The notes: generated by a model from the letters alone, not told the origin. Positions 40,019 through 49,392 are shown, counted from the first letter of the stretch. The stretch: 64,000 nucleotides of DNA from Trichomonas vaginalis G3 (GCF_026262505.1 NC_067206.1:9854268-9918267); one strand, 5' to 3'. Numbers and translations: made by a program.

Positions 40019-40973
40019 TCGTCATTTTCAACTTCTTTAGCATATTCGTCAGGAGTTGTCTTATATTTGTTAGGAACTGTCTTTGAAAGTATACCACCTT
40101 GAACCTTAACAAGTTTGAAACGAGGTCTGACAATAGTAGTTTTATCTTCTGCTTGCAGTCTGTACATTTTGCCATGTTTGCCTAAAACTTCATAATGTTC
40201 TCTTGTATACTTTCTTCTATTTTTACGAACACGAATGCGAGTACCTGTCGAGTTCCCATTGTTGTCATAGTCAATAGTATTTTCATATGGGTCGCGTTTA
40301 GGTATTTCTATTTTTACTTTGTCACCTTTCTGAAGTTTGAAGCCCGGCATTCTTTCTTGTTTGTCTCTTTTGACTAAATTGTTAAATATATAGTCTTTCT
40401 CTAAGTCAGGGTTGTTTTTCATTTCTTCGGGGAGTGGTTTCCCAAACCTTTTTGTTTACGGCTATTGTAAATATTTAAAACTTGTCTCATCTTTGCCATG
40501 GAGAAGTGTCTATATTTGTCGTCATATGACATTTCATCTACCTCACCACCTTGTGGTTGGTTTAAGTCTCTTAAGATTTTTATACAACTGTCAATGACAC
40601 CAAGAGCAGAATGGTTTTGGTCGACAATGAAATATTGGTTTACATTTTTTGAACGCAGATAGTTTTTAATATCGTCTGATTTGAAAGAACTTTCACAGTC
40701 AGATGTCAGTTTTGTTGGATGGTATTTGTCAACGAATATTGTCAAAGCAGTTTTCACATCTAAAATATTTTTGGACTGTAATGGTATGGCTTCACAGTAT
40801 CTTGTGTTTTGACCAACAAATATTAGCCAGTATGGTGGTCCATCTTCTCTATACCTCGGAATGTTTTCCAAGATATCCATAAACCAAGCATTTGGTGTTG
40901 AACTAAAGATTTTTATCATGAGTGCTTTCTTTGTTGCCTTAGAAACATAGGGGTCCTTGTTTGGATTCGTCAT
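40015..40973 (-). CDS. Maverick integrase (rve family); looks broken
   Basis: The region begins MTNPNKDPYVSKATKKALMI; ATG 40973 lies back-to-back with the plus-strand gene at 40990. The catalytic core shows the retroviral-integrase-like pattern: first Asp in NAWFMDILENIPRY, second Asp in LTSDCESSF, and the region after it (VDQNHSALGVIDSCIKIL). The C-terminal part is basic and beta-rich (KLQKGDKVKIEIPKRDPYEN), as expected of an SH3/chromo-like DNA-binding end. It would insert the element by joining its 3' ends to target DNA. The gene appears to carry about one break. Confidence 0.85.
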
Positions 40974-40989
40974 TTTTACCCTGTAAGAA

Positions 40990-41253
40990 ATGGGTTTATT
41001 TGGCGCATTAGCAGGAGTCGCATCTAGATTTTTGCCCGCAGTGGGAACAATAGCTAGAGGTGCATTTGGAATTGGAAGGAAGATTTTGAGTACATTAGGT
41101 ATACTTAAAGAGAAAGCACAACCTATTATACAAACTGTACAGAAAGGTTGGGATGTAGCACGAGATGCAGCAATCTTATTCAAAATCCTGAAACAAGAGG
41201 AAAAGTTCAAGATGGATGGACAATGTAGGAAGACAAGCAGGAAACTACTATAA
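40990..41253 (+). CDS. Gly/Ala-rich membrane-active-looking Maverick protein
   Basis: It begins MGLFGALAGVASRFLPAVGT, continues ARGAFGIGRKILSTLGILKE, then turns helical and basic. A hydrophobic, Gly/Ala-rich N-terminus with an adjacent amphipathic basic helix resembles endosome- or membrane-disrupting minor virion proteins (for example adenovirus pVI) in style, and recalls the MGFFSKIGNFF protein at 37618. The assignment is inference. Coding-like sequence seems to continue past the stop, so the gene is probably broken. Confidence 0.5.
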   Translation: MGLFGALAGVASRFLPAVGTIARGAFGIGRKILSTLGILKEKAQPIIQTVQKGWDVARDAAILFKILKQEEKFKMDGQCRKTSRKLL

Positions 41254-42188
41254 CAAAGCAAATGACTACTATAACCAAGCAGGACACTATATGGACCAAG
41301 GTGAAAGATTCTTTAACAGAGATATAACCATGCACAACAGTGGGTAAACAATAACCAACCGCAACCACCTCAAACTTGGGGAATGTAAAATTTTTTACTG
41401 AGATGAAATGAACAATACAGCATTGAGACAAATGGGTTCAAGTGGATTTGTCGACTTCCAGCAGTTACACCACGTGTTTGTCAAGTTCTTCCTATACCTC
41501 AGGAAGTTTAGACCGACTTAAAAAACAACAACAACCAGTTGAAAACAAACCAAACTAAAATTTTTTACTGAGATGAAATGACCGAAGAAGTTGAAACGGT
41601 AGATTTGACACCACAAACAAAAAGTTCAGAACCATTGTCAAAACCTGTCAAAGAACTTACAGATGAGAGAAAAATTCAATAATAGAAAGTGCCAGGTCTG
41701 GAAATACAAACCCTAACTAAAAGTCACTTTTCATAGAAATGGAACGGCTTAGTATCTCAAAAAAGAAACAGACTCTCACAAATAAAATATTGAAGTCTGA
41801 AGGAGCTTTCGAGACAACAGATGGGAAGGTATACTTTCACTGACCAACAGTTCATTATAGAACATCTCATTGACTTAGAGTCGAAATATTCTAAACTTTA
41901 CAACAAACACAAAAAGTTGAAAGGAAAACAAAAACAAATGGCATATGATATTTACGAAGATGTTGACGACACAACCATACCTGCAAGTGAGGTAAGGTCA
42001 GATGAACCGAAAAGTGACGAAAAACCGATAGAAGAAGAGAAACCAAAAACTGAAGATAAACCAAAACCAAAGTTTAGTTTCCAAACTAAACCAATCAACT
42101 TCATTAGCTGGTATGGGTTGGCGTCAAAGACTTATGGCAGCAGGTGGTTATGTAAAGTAAAGAAAAAAATATTTTTTTATTTTATAAA
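41254..42188 (+). CDS. Cluster of short Maverick plus-strand frames, unidentified
   Basis: Short frames start at 41408 (MNNTALRQMGSSGFVDFQQL), 41578 (MTEEVETVDLTPQTKSSEPL), 41739 (MERLSISKKKQTLTNKILKS) and 41821 (MGRYTFTDQQFIIEHLIDLE, then a Pro/Lys/Glu-rich stretch). The first two are each preceded by the same leader, TTTTTTACTGAGATGAAATG. They could be small virion proteins or remains of larger genes; some look interrupted. No families recognised. Confidence 0.4.
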
Positions 42189-44337
42189 AATGCCCCATAT
42201 AGAATGGATAGAAAATCTGCTAGAATAAAAGCAGAGTTAGAAAGATATGGTTGGAAAGTTTCGAAGAATTTAAATATAGGAAGGGAAGACCCATAAAAGT
42301 CTATGACAAATTGTCTGGTCTTCGCTACGAAATGGACTTAGAAACAGCGCGCGCAAATTATCCAAACAGACTAGAGAGGTTAGAAGAAGAACGTCTTATG
42401 GACATGCCTTTCGATGTTAGTGAACCTCAAGTTGAAGGACACGACGGCTTTGCCAGATTCTACTGGAAACATGACGAACAATTGCATCCTTTGAGAAGGA
42501 AAAAAGGAAAAGGTGAAGACGCACATGCTCCCATGGAAAGAACAAGATATGCATATGAAAAGTATCGTGAAGTTCGAAGTAAAATTACATCCGTCGAACC
42601 TTTACAGTAAACTTTGACGAAGAAAGAACAAAGAAGGCTTCATGGGAGTACTTGCTGCCATACAAGACGGAAATAAGAAAGGATACAATCTCAGATTGAC
42701 CATAACAGATTTGGATGGTCACATTTACTATGCACATGGCAATGTCACAACAGCTGCAATGCTTCTTGACGCTTTCAAGACTACAAAGAGAGAACAAATG
42801 GTTGACTCCGACTCAGACATTTGTGAATGCAATTGAAGGAATTGCAAGTGTCAAGTTCGAATGGTACCAACCTAACCCTCAAGCAGTCAGACAACATGCT
42901 GGATACTTCCGTTCATAAATAAGTCTGACATTGACTTGACAAGGTATGGAATTTACAATTCAATTGAAACAATTGTCAAGAACCTTGCATTCTTACATGT
43001 CTCAGGAACTCTGGTCTTGTTACAGATGAGAAGATGAAGTATCTTGAGTCATGTGTGAAGACAAGGTACATTCTCAGAGGTCAATTGGCAAAAATTGCAC
43101 CGTTGCAAATGTCAATATCCGAGTCAACATACCTACAGCTAAAGGTTCTTCACATGACGACTATGTTGTTGAGTTCAATTTACCATGGTTGAAGATTGCA
43201 ATTGTCCACAACCACTTCATGTTGAACGAAAGTCTTACAAACCCATTGTTCGGAAAAGGCAAGTGCAACATTGTCAGAGCTGTAAACATTCTTTTCGAGA
43301 AAGGTTTGTTGGAACCAATTCCAGATGACAAGCTGACAGAAACTTTTGTACCAAAAGACGAAAACAAACTTTTCATTGTTGGTAAGACCAAAAGTTGTTC
43401 CAGACAAAGTTCTAGTACAAAAGAAGTACACAGCTCCAAAAGGAGTTGGATTGTTCGGATACCAACCTGAACCAGAAGAACTTCCAAGAGGTTGCAAGAA
43501 CTTCAAGATGCTATAAACAAACTTCCATTGAGACATCCAATTGACGTCAAATTGTATTGGAGAGCATCTGAGTTAGGTCAGAAGGTTTTATATGAAACAG
43601 GTTGCTTCGACGATGTTTATGAGATAACAGGAGAAGTTTCTCAGAAGATAAGAGACTCACTTGAATTTCCACGAACTGGTCCGATTGGATGCGACAAGTT
43701 CGACTCAGATGAAAAGATATACTATGTCGACCTTAACGCTGCGTACATGAGGTTCGTCCAATATATCCCGACTGGAATTCCAAACGAAGATGGAGAGTTC
43801 CCAGGAAGGAACTATACAGTTGGAAAAGTCATACAACAACTCTATGATATTAGGAAAGCTTCAAACCCCAAACTTGCAATGACACTCAAATTGCTTATGA
43901 ATTCGACATGGGGATATTCCATTAAGAAACCTCAAGAGATGAAGAGTAAACATTATGAGAAGGTCGACAACTTTGTTGAAAGGTTTTCTCCTTTTGTTTT
44001 GAAGTACGAATTCACTCAAGGTCAAAGTGGCTTAGTAACCACATTAAAACCTATTGTCGAACATTGGTCTTACCCTCAGTTCGCAAAGGCAGTCCTTGAC
44101 AACTACAACAAATTCTTCTCCGAAGTCAAATCCAAAGTGAAGGTTTACTATGAGAACATTGACGCACTCATGACGAACGAAGAAGGATACAACAAACTCA
44201 TTGAAATGGGAATGGTCGGTGAGAAGATGGGCTGTTTTAAGCTAGATAAGGTATTTTCCGAAGTTCATGTTCTCTCCAAGCGCAAGTACTGGGGTGTACT
44301 TGAAGACGGGACAGAAATAAAACATTGCATGAAGTAA
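42189..44337 (+). CDS. Protein-primed DNA polymerase B (pPolB) remnant; broken
   Basis: B-family polymerase motifs appear in order in the C-terminal half: a motif A-like YYVDLNAAYMRFVQYIP, motif B LKLLMNSTWGYSIKKP, a motif C-like YYENIDALM, and a thumb-like KRKYWGVLEDG. The N-terminal half has exonuclease/linker-type sequence (NLRLTITDLDGHIYYAHGNV). The span is shorter than intact Maverick polymerases and lies in several frames with roughly three or four breaks, so it is not functional. Protein-primed polymerases copy Mavericks from a terminal protein. Confidence 0.82.
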
Positions 44338-44397
44338 AACAATTTATTTTTGACACTTTCACAAAAAACATAAAAAAAGTAAGTTAAAATGAGATGT

Positions 44398-44763
44398 TTA
44401 CTGAACTGGTTGGATGTCGCCTTCACAGGTTATGTAGAATGGTTGACCAGAGTAGTGGAACAGTGCTCTGAGAATTTGTATAATTCGTGGAATTGGACTC
44501 TCTCTGTTTGGAAGTAGTATCCAAGGACGCTTGGCAAAGAACTTGAGAAGAGCTTCTCTTTTGGCGTCCTTTATGCCATCGTAGGCTGTCCCGTCTGGTA
44601 TTTGAATTGGAATTCCAGTCGAAGTCTCGAGATTCAAGGCAGCCCTTCCCGTTATCCAACAGTTAACAAGCTTGCCTTTTACATTCTGCCTGAGGAAGTC
44701 TTTAACAAGCTCGTTAATTTCAATTAGGTAAATTGCCTCATCTAATGGCTCGATGTTGTCCAT
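44398..44763 (-). CDS. Maverick protein of unknown function (121 aa)
   Basis: An intact frame starting MDNIEPLDEAIYLIEINELV, helical at first, then mixed (VNCWITGRAALNLETSTGIP, KRPWILLPNRESPIPRIIQI). It converges on the polymerase remnant and its start abuts the 21-bp minisatellite. No recognised family. Confidence 0.5.
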   Translation of the reverse strand: MDNIEPLDEAIYLIEINELVKDFLRQNVKGKLVNCWITGRAALNLETSTGIPIQIPDGTAYDGIKDAKREALLKFFAKRPWILLPNRESPIPRIIQILRALFHYSGQPFYITCEGDIQPVQ

Positions 44764-44764
44764 T

Positions 44765-45040
44765 GCTACTGTCAGTAAAAGTACTGCTACTGTCAGAAAA
44801 AGTACTGCTACTGTCAGAAAAAGTACTGCTACTGTCAGAAAAAGTACTGCTACTGTCAGTAGCAGTACTGCTAGGAGCAGTAAAAGTACTGCTAGGAGCA
44901 GTAAAAAGGAAAATTTGAGAGGGTTTTCGACGATAAAGTACTGCTACTGTCAGTAAAAGTACTGCTACTGTCAGAAAAAGTACTGCTACTGTCAGTAAAA
45001 GTACTGCTACTGTCAGTAGCAGTACTGCTAGTAGCAGAGA
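44765..45040. repeat. 21-bp minisatellite (GTACTGCTACTGTCAG units)
   Basis: About a dozen units of the type AAAAGTACTGCTACTGTCAG are present, with variants ending GGAGC or GTAGC, and a ~45-bp non-repeat insert around 44905-44940. The core AGTACT is self-complementary. It ends shortly before the sequence ATGTCCGACGTCCCACCAA (45079-45097), which also follows the other minisatellite at 49393. Confidence 0.9.
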
Positions 45041-45131
45041 TTTTTATCGTTGTGGTCCGACGGTTAAGCCACAAACGAATGTCCGACGTCCCACCAAAAA
45101 ATATTTTTTTATTTTTATTGTAAGAACAGAA

Positions 45132-45794
45132 ATGTCAGTCGAAGCAAAAACGTTCACGAACAAATCTAATGGCGAAACATTCACAAAAGGCACTTACAAC
45201 GGTATTGAAGTCTTACGTAGAGACAAGGATGGTTATATAAATGCAACAAAGATGTGTCAGCAGTTTAGGAAAGACTTTAGAAGGTTGTTGGAAAATAAGT
45301 CCTGGGAAGAGTATTTTAAGGCATTTTGTGAAGAATATACCAACCCGCGGAAAACAGCGGGTTGCTTTTTATACAAAATTCATGCAGGAATTCCGGATGA
45401 AATCAAACAGGTTAGAGGAATGTATGTAGACCCAAGACTCGTAAACTATATTGCAATGTGGGCTTCTCCAAAATATTGTATAGCAGTTGGAAAAATTATG
45501 GACTCCATAGACAAGAAAGTTCATGAGAAGTTAGATGAAGAAGAACTTGAAGATACAGTAGAGAATGCAAAACCTTTGTTTGAAGAAGAAGTTAGAAAAA
45601 TGCATGAAAAACAAATAGAACATGAACGTGAGATATGTTCTGGTTATAGAGATTCTCCATACGAACTAGACCAATGGGAACAAGAAGATTTAAAGAGAGA
45701 ATTTAGAGAATATGAACTCGCTAAGATAACATTAGAAGCTGCAGAAAAGAAGTTAAAAGTTTGGGGTCGTTTTGTACAAAAATATTGTGAGTAA
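45132..45794 (+). CDS. KilA-N domain protein 1, Maverick
   Basis: This intact 220-residue frame starts MSVEAKTFTNKSNGETFTKG. A KilA-N DNA-binding domain occupies about residues 20-140: GIEVLRRDKDGYINATKMCQ, a gap, then VRGMYVDPRLVNYIAMWASP and YCIAVGKIMD, the standard order. The C-terminal part is a charged coiled coil. KilA-N proteins are common in large DNA viruses and phages and are thought to act as DNA-binding regulators. The stop codon lies in AAATGAACCATTTATTTTT context, repeated after the second KilA-N gene, and an AATATTTTTTTATTTTT leader precedes the ATG. Confidence 0.85.
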   Translation: MSVEAKTFTNKSNGETFTKGTYNGIEVLRRDKDGYINATKMCQQFRKDFRRLLENKSWEEYFKAFCEEYTNPRKTAGCFLYKIHAGIPDEIKQVRGMYVDPRLVNYIAMWASPKYCIAVGKIMDSIDKKVHEKLDEEELEDTVENAKPLFEEEVRKMHEKQIEHEREICSGYRDSPYELDQWEQEDLKREFREYELAKITLEAAEKKLKVWGRFVQKYCE

Positions 45795-45837
45795 ATGAAC
45801 CATTTATTTTTGCTAAATTCAGTAAAAATAATGTTTA

Positions 45838-46320
45838 GGTGAAGAGGTGACATCTCACCCGTTTTCTCACCTCTTTTCTCACCTCATGAATTTTCATGAA
45901 TTTCATCGTAAATGTTTTGTCGAAACTTCTTCATCGTAAATGTTTTGTCGAAACTTCTTCATCGTAAATGTTTTGTCAAGACTTCTTCGTAAATGTTTTG
46001 TCAAAACTTCTTCATCGTAATGAGTGTAAATGACCCAAAAATATATTTTAGGTGAAGAGGTGACATCTCACCTGTTTTCTCACCTCTTTTCTCACCTCAT
46101 GAATTTTCATGAATTTCATCGTAAATGTTTTGTCGAAACTTCTTCATCGTAAATGTTTTGTCAAGACTTCTTCGTAAATGTTTTGTCGAAACTTCTTCAT
46201 CGTAAATGTTTTGTCAAAACTTCTTCATCGTAATGAGCGTAAATGACCCAAAAATATATTTTAGGTGAAGAGGTGACATCTCACCCGTTTTCTCACCTCT
46301 TTTCTCACCTCATGAATTTT
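45838..46320 (+). repeat. Forward-oriented repeat modules, left half of mirror cluster 1
   Basis: There are three copies of a module GGTGAAGAGGTGACATCTCA followed by CCCGTTTTCTCACCTCTTTT and CATGAATTTTCATGAATTT (starting near 45838, 46051, 46264). They alternate with tandem ~27-bp units CATCGTAAATGTTTTGTCGA / AACTTCTT. The module is itself partly palindromic (GGTGA...TCACC). The same modules recur inverted at 47330-47895. Confidence 0.9.
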
Positions 46321-46328
46321 CCCGAAAT

Positions 46329-46383
46329 AAAAAATAAAGTTAGTTTTATTTTTTATTTTATTTTTTTATTTTGTATAAAAGAT
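46329..46383 (+). promoter_or_regulatory. T-rich leader, promoter-like
   Basis: AATAAAGTTAGTTTTATTTT followed by TATTTTTTTATTTTGTATAA stands directly before the ATG at 46384. Nearly the same ~55 bases precede the KilA-N gene at 48006, and shorter AATATTTTTTTAT leaders precede genes at 42189 and 45132 and the minus-strand gene at 51284. A shared element-specific promoter is inferred. Confidence 0.55.
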
Positions 46384-46956
46384 ATGATTTCAACAATCGG
46401 CACAACAACAATTCAAACAACTACAGCACCAAACTCGCTAGTCATGAATCCTACGTCAATGTTGGTAGAAATGAAAAACTTCATTCCTTCTTCATATACT
46501 TTCGAAACAGAAATCCAGAAGATAAAGCAAGAACTTTTAACAAGTAATTTAGACTGTACCGCACAGGATGAAACAAATGAAGAATATCTTTATGAAATGC
46601 AGGACATTATTGACCATTTACCCAAATTGCCTGAAATTCAGCAGCAAAAACTCACTATTCCCGAATTTGACGAAATTGAAGTGAAACCAACTGACTCAGT
46701 AGAAATAAAGAAGTTCATACGAAAGGTAAATTATGAATTCCTTGGTTTTCATTGCAACCATAAGGTTATGGACAAAGATTGCGACATGGTATATAAGAAC
46801 ATCTCTGACCTTTACAAATCTGAAGAATTTAAGACCTACGACAACTTTGTTTCATTAGTTGCAAAATGTGTATGGGAAATAAGAGATAAAGATAGTAGGG
46901 GTAAGGTATGGAACGAACAAATAAGACCCGCTATGTTTGATGAAGAGAGCAATTGA
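46384..46956 (+). CDS. Maverick protein of unknown function (190 aa)
   Basis: The ATG at 46384 follows the T-rich leader and is preferred to an upstream in-frame ATG that would read through repeat modules. It begins MISTIGTTTIQTTTAPNSLV, then an acidic helical body (TFETEIQKIKQELLTSNLDC) and a Cys-containing section (YEFLGFHCNHKVMDKDCDMV). It lies in the centre of the mirror repeat cluster. No family recognised; it overlaps the next frame by 20 bp. Confidence 0.55.
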   Translation: MISTIGTTTIQTTTAPNSLVMNPTSMLVEMKNFIPSSYTFETEIQKIKQELLTSNLDCTAQDETNEEYLYEMQDIIDHLPKLPEIQQQKLTIPEFDEIEVKPTDSVEIKKFIRKVNYEFLGFHCNHKVMDKDCDMVYKNISDLYKSEEFKTYDNFVSLVAKCVWEIRDKDSRGKVWNEQIRPAMFDEESN

Positions 46957-47323
46957 CGCCTTGGTTGTTTTAGCAGGTAAGGTTTCAGAATATAACGCAA
47001 AAATGAATCCGCAATGTTCTAAATGTAAAGCAGCAATGAGGAAATATAACTACTCCGTCAAAGAGATAGAACGTATGCGAAACGACTATGCAGACTTAAA
47101 GAAAGAAGCAGAAAAACCAGCAGAAAATAAAATGGATATGTTAGCATTTCTGAACAAAAACTATCCAACAGCAGAAGATTTCCTATTATCTGACGTCAAG
47201 AAGAAGTATAAAGAAACTTTCGGCATAGTTAAAACATTCGATATCCTCAGCGAAGAAATAGAAGCTACAAAACTGTTTAGGATTTCAAATATACATCGTA
47301 CAATTCATGTAAAACGCTTATAA
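46937..47323 (+). CDS. Maverick coiled-coil protein with CxxC (128 aa)
   Basis: It starts MMKRAIDALVVLAGKVSEYN. CSKCKAAMRKYNYSVKEIER gives a single CxxC and a coiled coil; the rest is helical and basic. It overlaps the end of the gene before it by 20 bp in another frame, so either the two are co-expressed or they are parts of one decayed gene. Inverted repeat modules begin just after its stop. Confidence 0.45.
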   Translation: MMKRAIDALVVLAGKVSEYNAKMNPQCSKCKAAMRKYNYSVKEIERMRNDYADLKKEAEKPAENKMDMLAFLNKNYPTAEDFLLSDVKKKYKETFGIVKTFDILSEEIEATKLFRISNIHRTIHVKRL

Positions 47324-47329
47324 AATAAC

Positions 47330-47895
47330 AGGTGAGAAAAGAGGTGAGAAAACGGGTGAGATGTCACCTCTTCACCTAAACATTATTTTTTGCTGAATTC
47401 AGCAACAAAATTCTGAGTAAAATAATTTTTAGGGCATGTGTCAAACCGTTGAGTTTTCACAAAATTTAAAAAATAACTTGGGTGAGAAAACAGGTGAGAA
47501 AACAGGTGAGATGTCACCTCTTCACCTAAACATTATTTTTGTCTGATTTACGCTCATTACGAAGAAGTCTTGACAAAACATATACGTTTAGTTTCGATGA
47601 AATCATGACAAAGCATATACGAAGAAGTCTTGACAAAACATATACGATGAAATCATGAAAATTCAAGAGGTGAGAAAACAGGTGAGAAAACGGGTGAGAT
47701 GTCACCTCTTCACCTAAACATTATTTTTGTCTGATTTACGCTCATTACGATGAAGTCTTGACAAAACATATACGAAGAAGTCTTGACAAAGAATGTACGA
47801 TGAAGTCTTGACAAAACATATACGAAGAAATCATGAAAATTCACGAGGTGAGAAAACAGGTGAGAAAACGGGTGAGATGTCACCTCTTCACCTAA
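47330..47895 (-). repeat. Inverted repeat modules, right half of mirror cluster 1
   Basis: Four copies of the same module as at 45838-46320, now in reverse orientation (GGTGAGATGTCACCTCTTCA near 47355, 47506, 47693 and 47873), are separated by GAAGTCTTGACAAAACATAT ACGAAGAA-type tandem units. With the forward copies they form a large mirror around the two genes at 46384-47323. Confidence 0.9.
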
Positions 47896-47948
47896 ACATT
47901 ATTTTTATTGAATTCAGCAACAAAATTCATGAATTTCCTTAAGATAGA

Positions 47949-48005
47949 AAAAATAAAGTTAGTTTTATTTTTATTTATTTTTTTATTTTGTATGTAAAGA
48001 CAGAT
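47949..48005 (+). promoter_or_regulatory. T-rich leader of the second KilA-N gene
   Basis: AAAATAAAGTTAGTTTTATT and then ATTTTTTTATTTTGTATGTA precede the ATG at 48006. They are nearly identical to 46329-46383, so the two starts share a duplicated upstream block. Confidence 0.55.
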
Positions 48006-48899
48006 ATGTCAACAACAGAGAACACAACAACAGTTATAGTCCATGAAGCTATAAATGAAGAATATGAATGGGTTCAGTTTAACAAACAACTCCGTCTCAT
48101 TCGTTCGGTCAAAGACGATATGTACCAAATGCAAAGTATTTTGACGGCTTGTTTTGCACCAGATACTAAGGTTCCTAAAGACTGGTTTAGGAACCAAAGC
48201 ACACAAGAACTTTTGAGCGAAGCACAGCGAGACATACTTTTTTCTGAAAACAGTGAAGAACAGCGAGTGGGAGGGAAACCCCAGTCGCCAAAACTCTATG
48301 AAAACAGTGAAGAACAGCGAGTGGGAGGGAAACCCCAGTCGCCAAAACTCTATGAAAATCGTGAAAAATTGCCAAATGGTTTGAGAGGATATTATGTTCA
48401 TAGACTTCTCGTAAATAATGTGGCACAATGGGCTTCAGCTCGCTATTCATGGTATGTTTGTAAACTTCTTGACGAACTTCACAGACAAGAACGTGAAGAG
48501 ATGGAAAACAAGCTTGAAGCAAAAGACAAAAGCATTCAGAAAAGAATACCACGTTCGGTACCAAAAGGAAAGGAAAAGAACTATAAGTATATGATTTATA
48601 CTGAAGAGATGGAAAATGAAGAAGATAAAGATATGGTTATGTTGCATTTAGTCAGAAGAAACAACAAAAGCTTTTACGACCTTGCTAAGATTTACAAATC
48701 TGACAGAAATTGGTTCTATCGCGAAAACTTACCGATTTCAATGACACCAAATGAAGATGTGAAACAAATAGTTCAAGATACGTTACCTCAAACACACTAT
48801 GATATGAAAGGTTGTACAATACTTACCTTCAAAGAAGATTTGCCATTGTTAAAGGAAAAAATAACAGAGTATTTTGACAACTTCAAACAAGTAGAGTAA
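48006..48899 (+). CDS. KilA-N domain protein 2, Maverick, with internal 54-bp duplication
   Basis: The protein has 297 residues from MSTTENTTTVIVHEAINEEY (ATG 48006 chosen by analogy with the 45132 gene). The KilA-N hallmark is present in its second half, RGYYVHRLLVNNVAQWASAR followed by YSWYVCKLLDEL; the first half is divergent (LTACFAPDTKVPKDWFRNQS). A C-terminal domain (KYMIYTEEMENEEDKDMVML, YKSDRNWFYRENLPISM) resembles the extra domains that follow KilA-N in large DNA viruses. A perfect 54-bp tandem duplication (48246-48299 and 48300-48353) repeats ENSEEQRVGGKPQSPKLY in frame. It ends in the same 3' context as the first KilA-N gene, so the two are probably old duplicates. Confidence 0.78.
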   Translation: MSTTENTTTVIVHEAINEEYEWVQFNKQLRLIRSVKDDMYQMQSILTACFAPDTKVPKDWFRNQSTQELLSEAQRDILFSENSEEQRVGGKPQSPKLYENSEEQRVGGKPQSPKLYENREKLPNGLRGYYVHRLLVNNVAQWASARYSWYVCKLLDELHRQEREEMENKLEAKDKSIQKRIPRSVPKGKEKNYKYMIYTEEMENEEDKDMVMLHLVRRNNKSFYDLAKIYKSDRNWFYRENLPISMTPNEDVKQIVQDTLPQTHYDMKGCTILTFKEDLPLLKEKITEYFDNFKQVE

Positions 48900-49000
48900 A
48901 TGAACCATTTATTTTTCAAGCTTGACACCAAAGATGGCTCAGGTAGCTCTAGATGGTAAATTGTCTTGTCCGAGTCCTTCTGGGTCTATGTCGGTCATTG

Positions 49001-49392
49001 TTTCAAGACAAGTCTTTTACTTTTTCAAGACAAGTCTTTTACTTTTTCAAGACAAGTCTTTTACTTTTTCAAGACAAGTCTTTTACTTTTTCAAGACAAG
49101 TCTTTTACTTTTTCAAGACAAGACCCGTTATTTTTCAAGAAATTTTTTGGTGTAAAGTTCTCAAATTTGAGAACAGTGGTCTTGATTGAAGACGATACCC
49201 GTACTTTTTCAGGACAAGTCTTTTACTTTTTCAAGACAAGTCTTTTACTTTTTCAAGACAAGTCTTTTACTTTTTCAAGACAAGTCTTTTACTTTTTCAA
49301 GACAAGTCTTTTACTTTTTCAAGACAAGTCTTTTATTGTTTCAAGACAAGTCTTTTACTTTTTCAAGACAAGTCTTTTATTGTTTCAAGACA
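49001..49392. repeat. 22-bp minisatellite (ACAAGTCTTTTACTTTTTCAAG units)
   Basis: Tandem units in two blocks (49001-49125 and 49205-49392) are split by an ~80-bp unique spacer. The unit length is not a multiple of three and the unit has no stop in any frame, so all three plus frames stay open; those frames are artefacts of the repeat. CAAGAC/GTCTTG within each unit is partly palindromic. Confidence 0.92.

Noticed and set aside
44733-45074. Repetitive Ser/Thr or Leu/Val frames on both strands
   Set aside because: Products of the 21-bp minisatellite.
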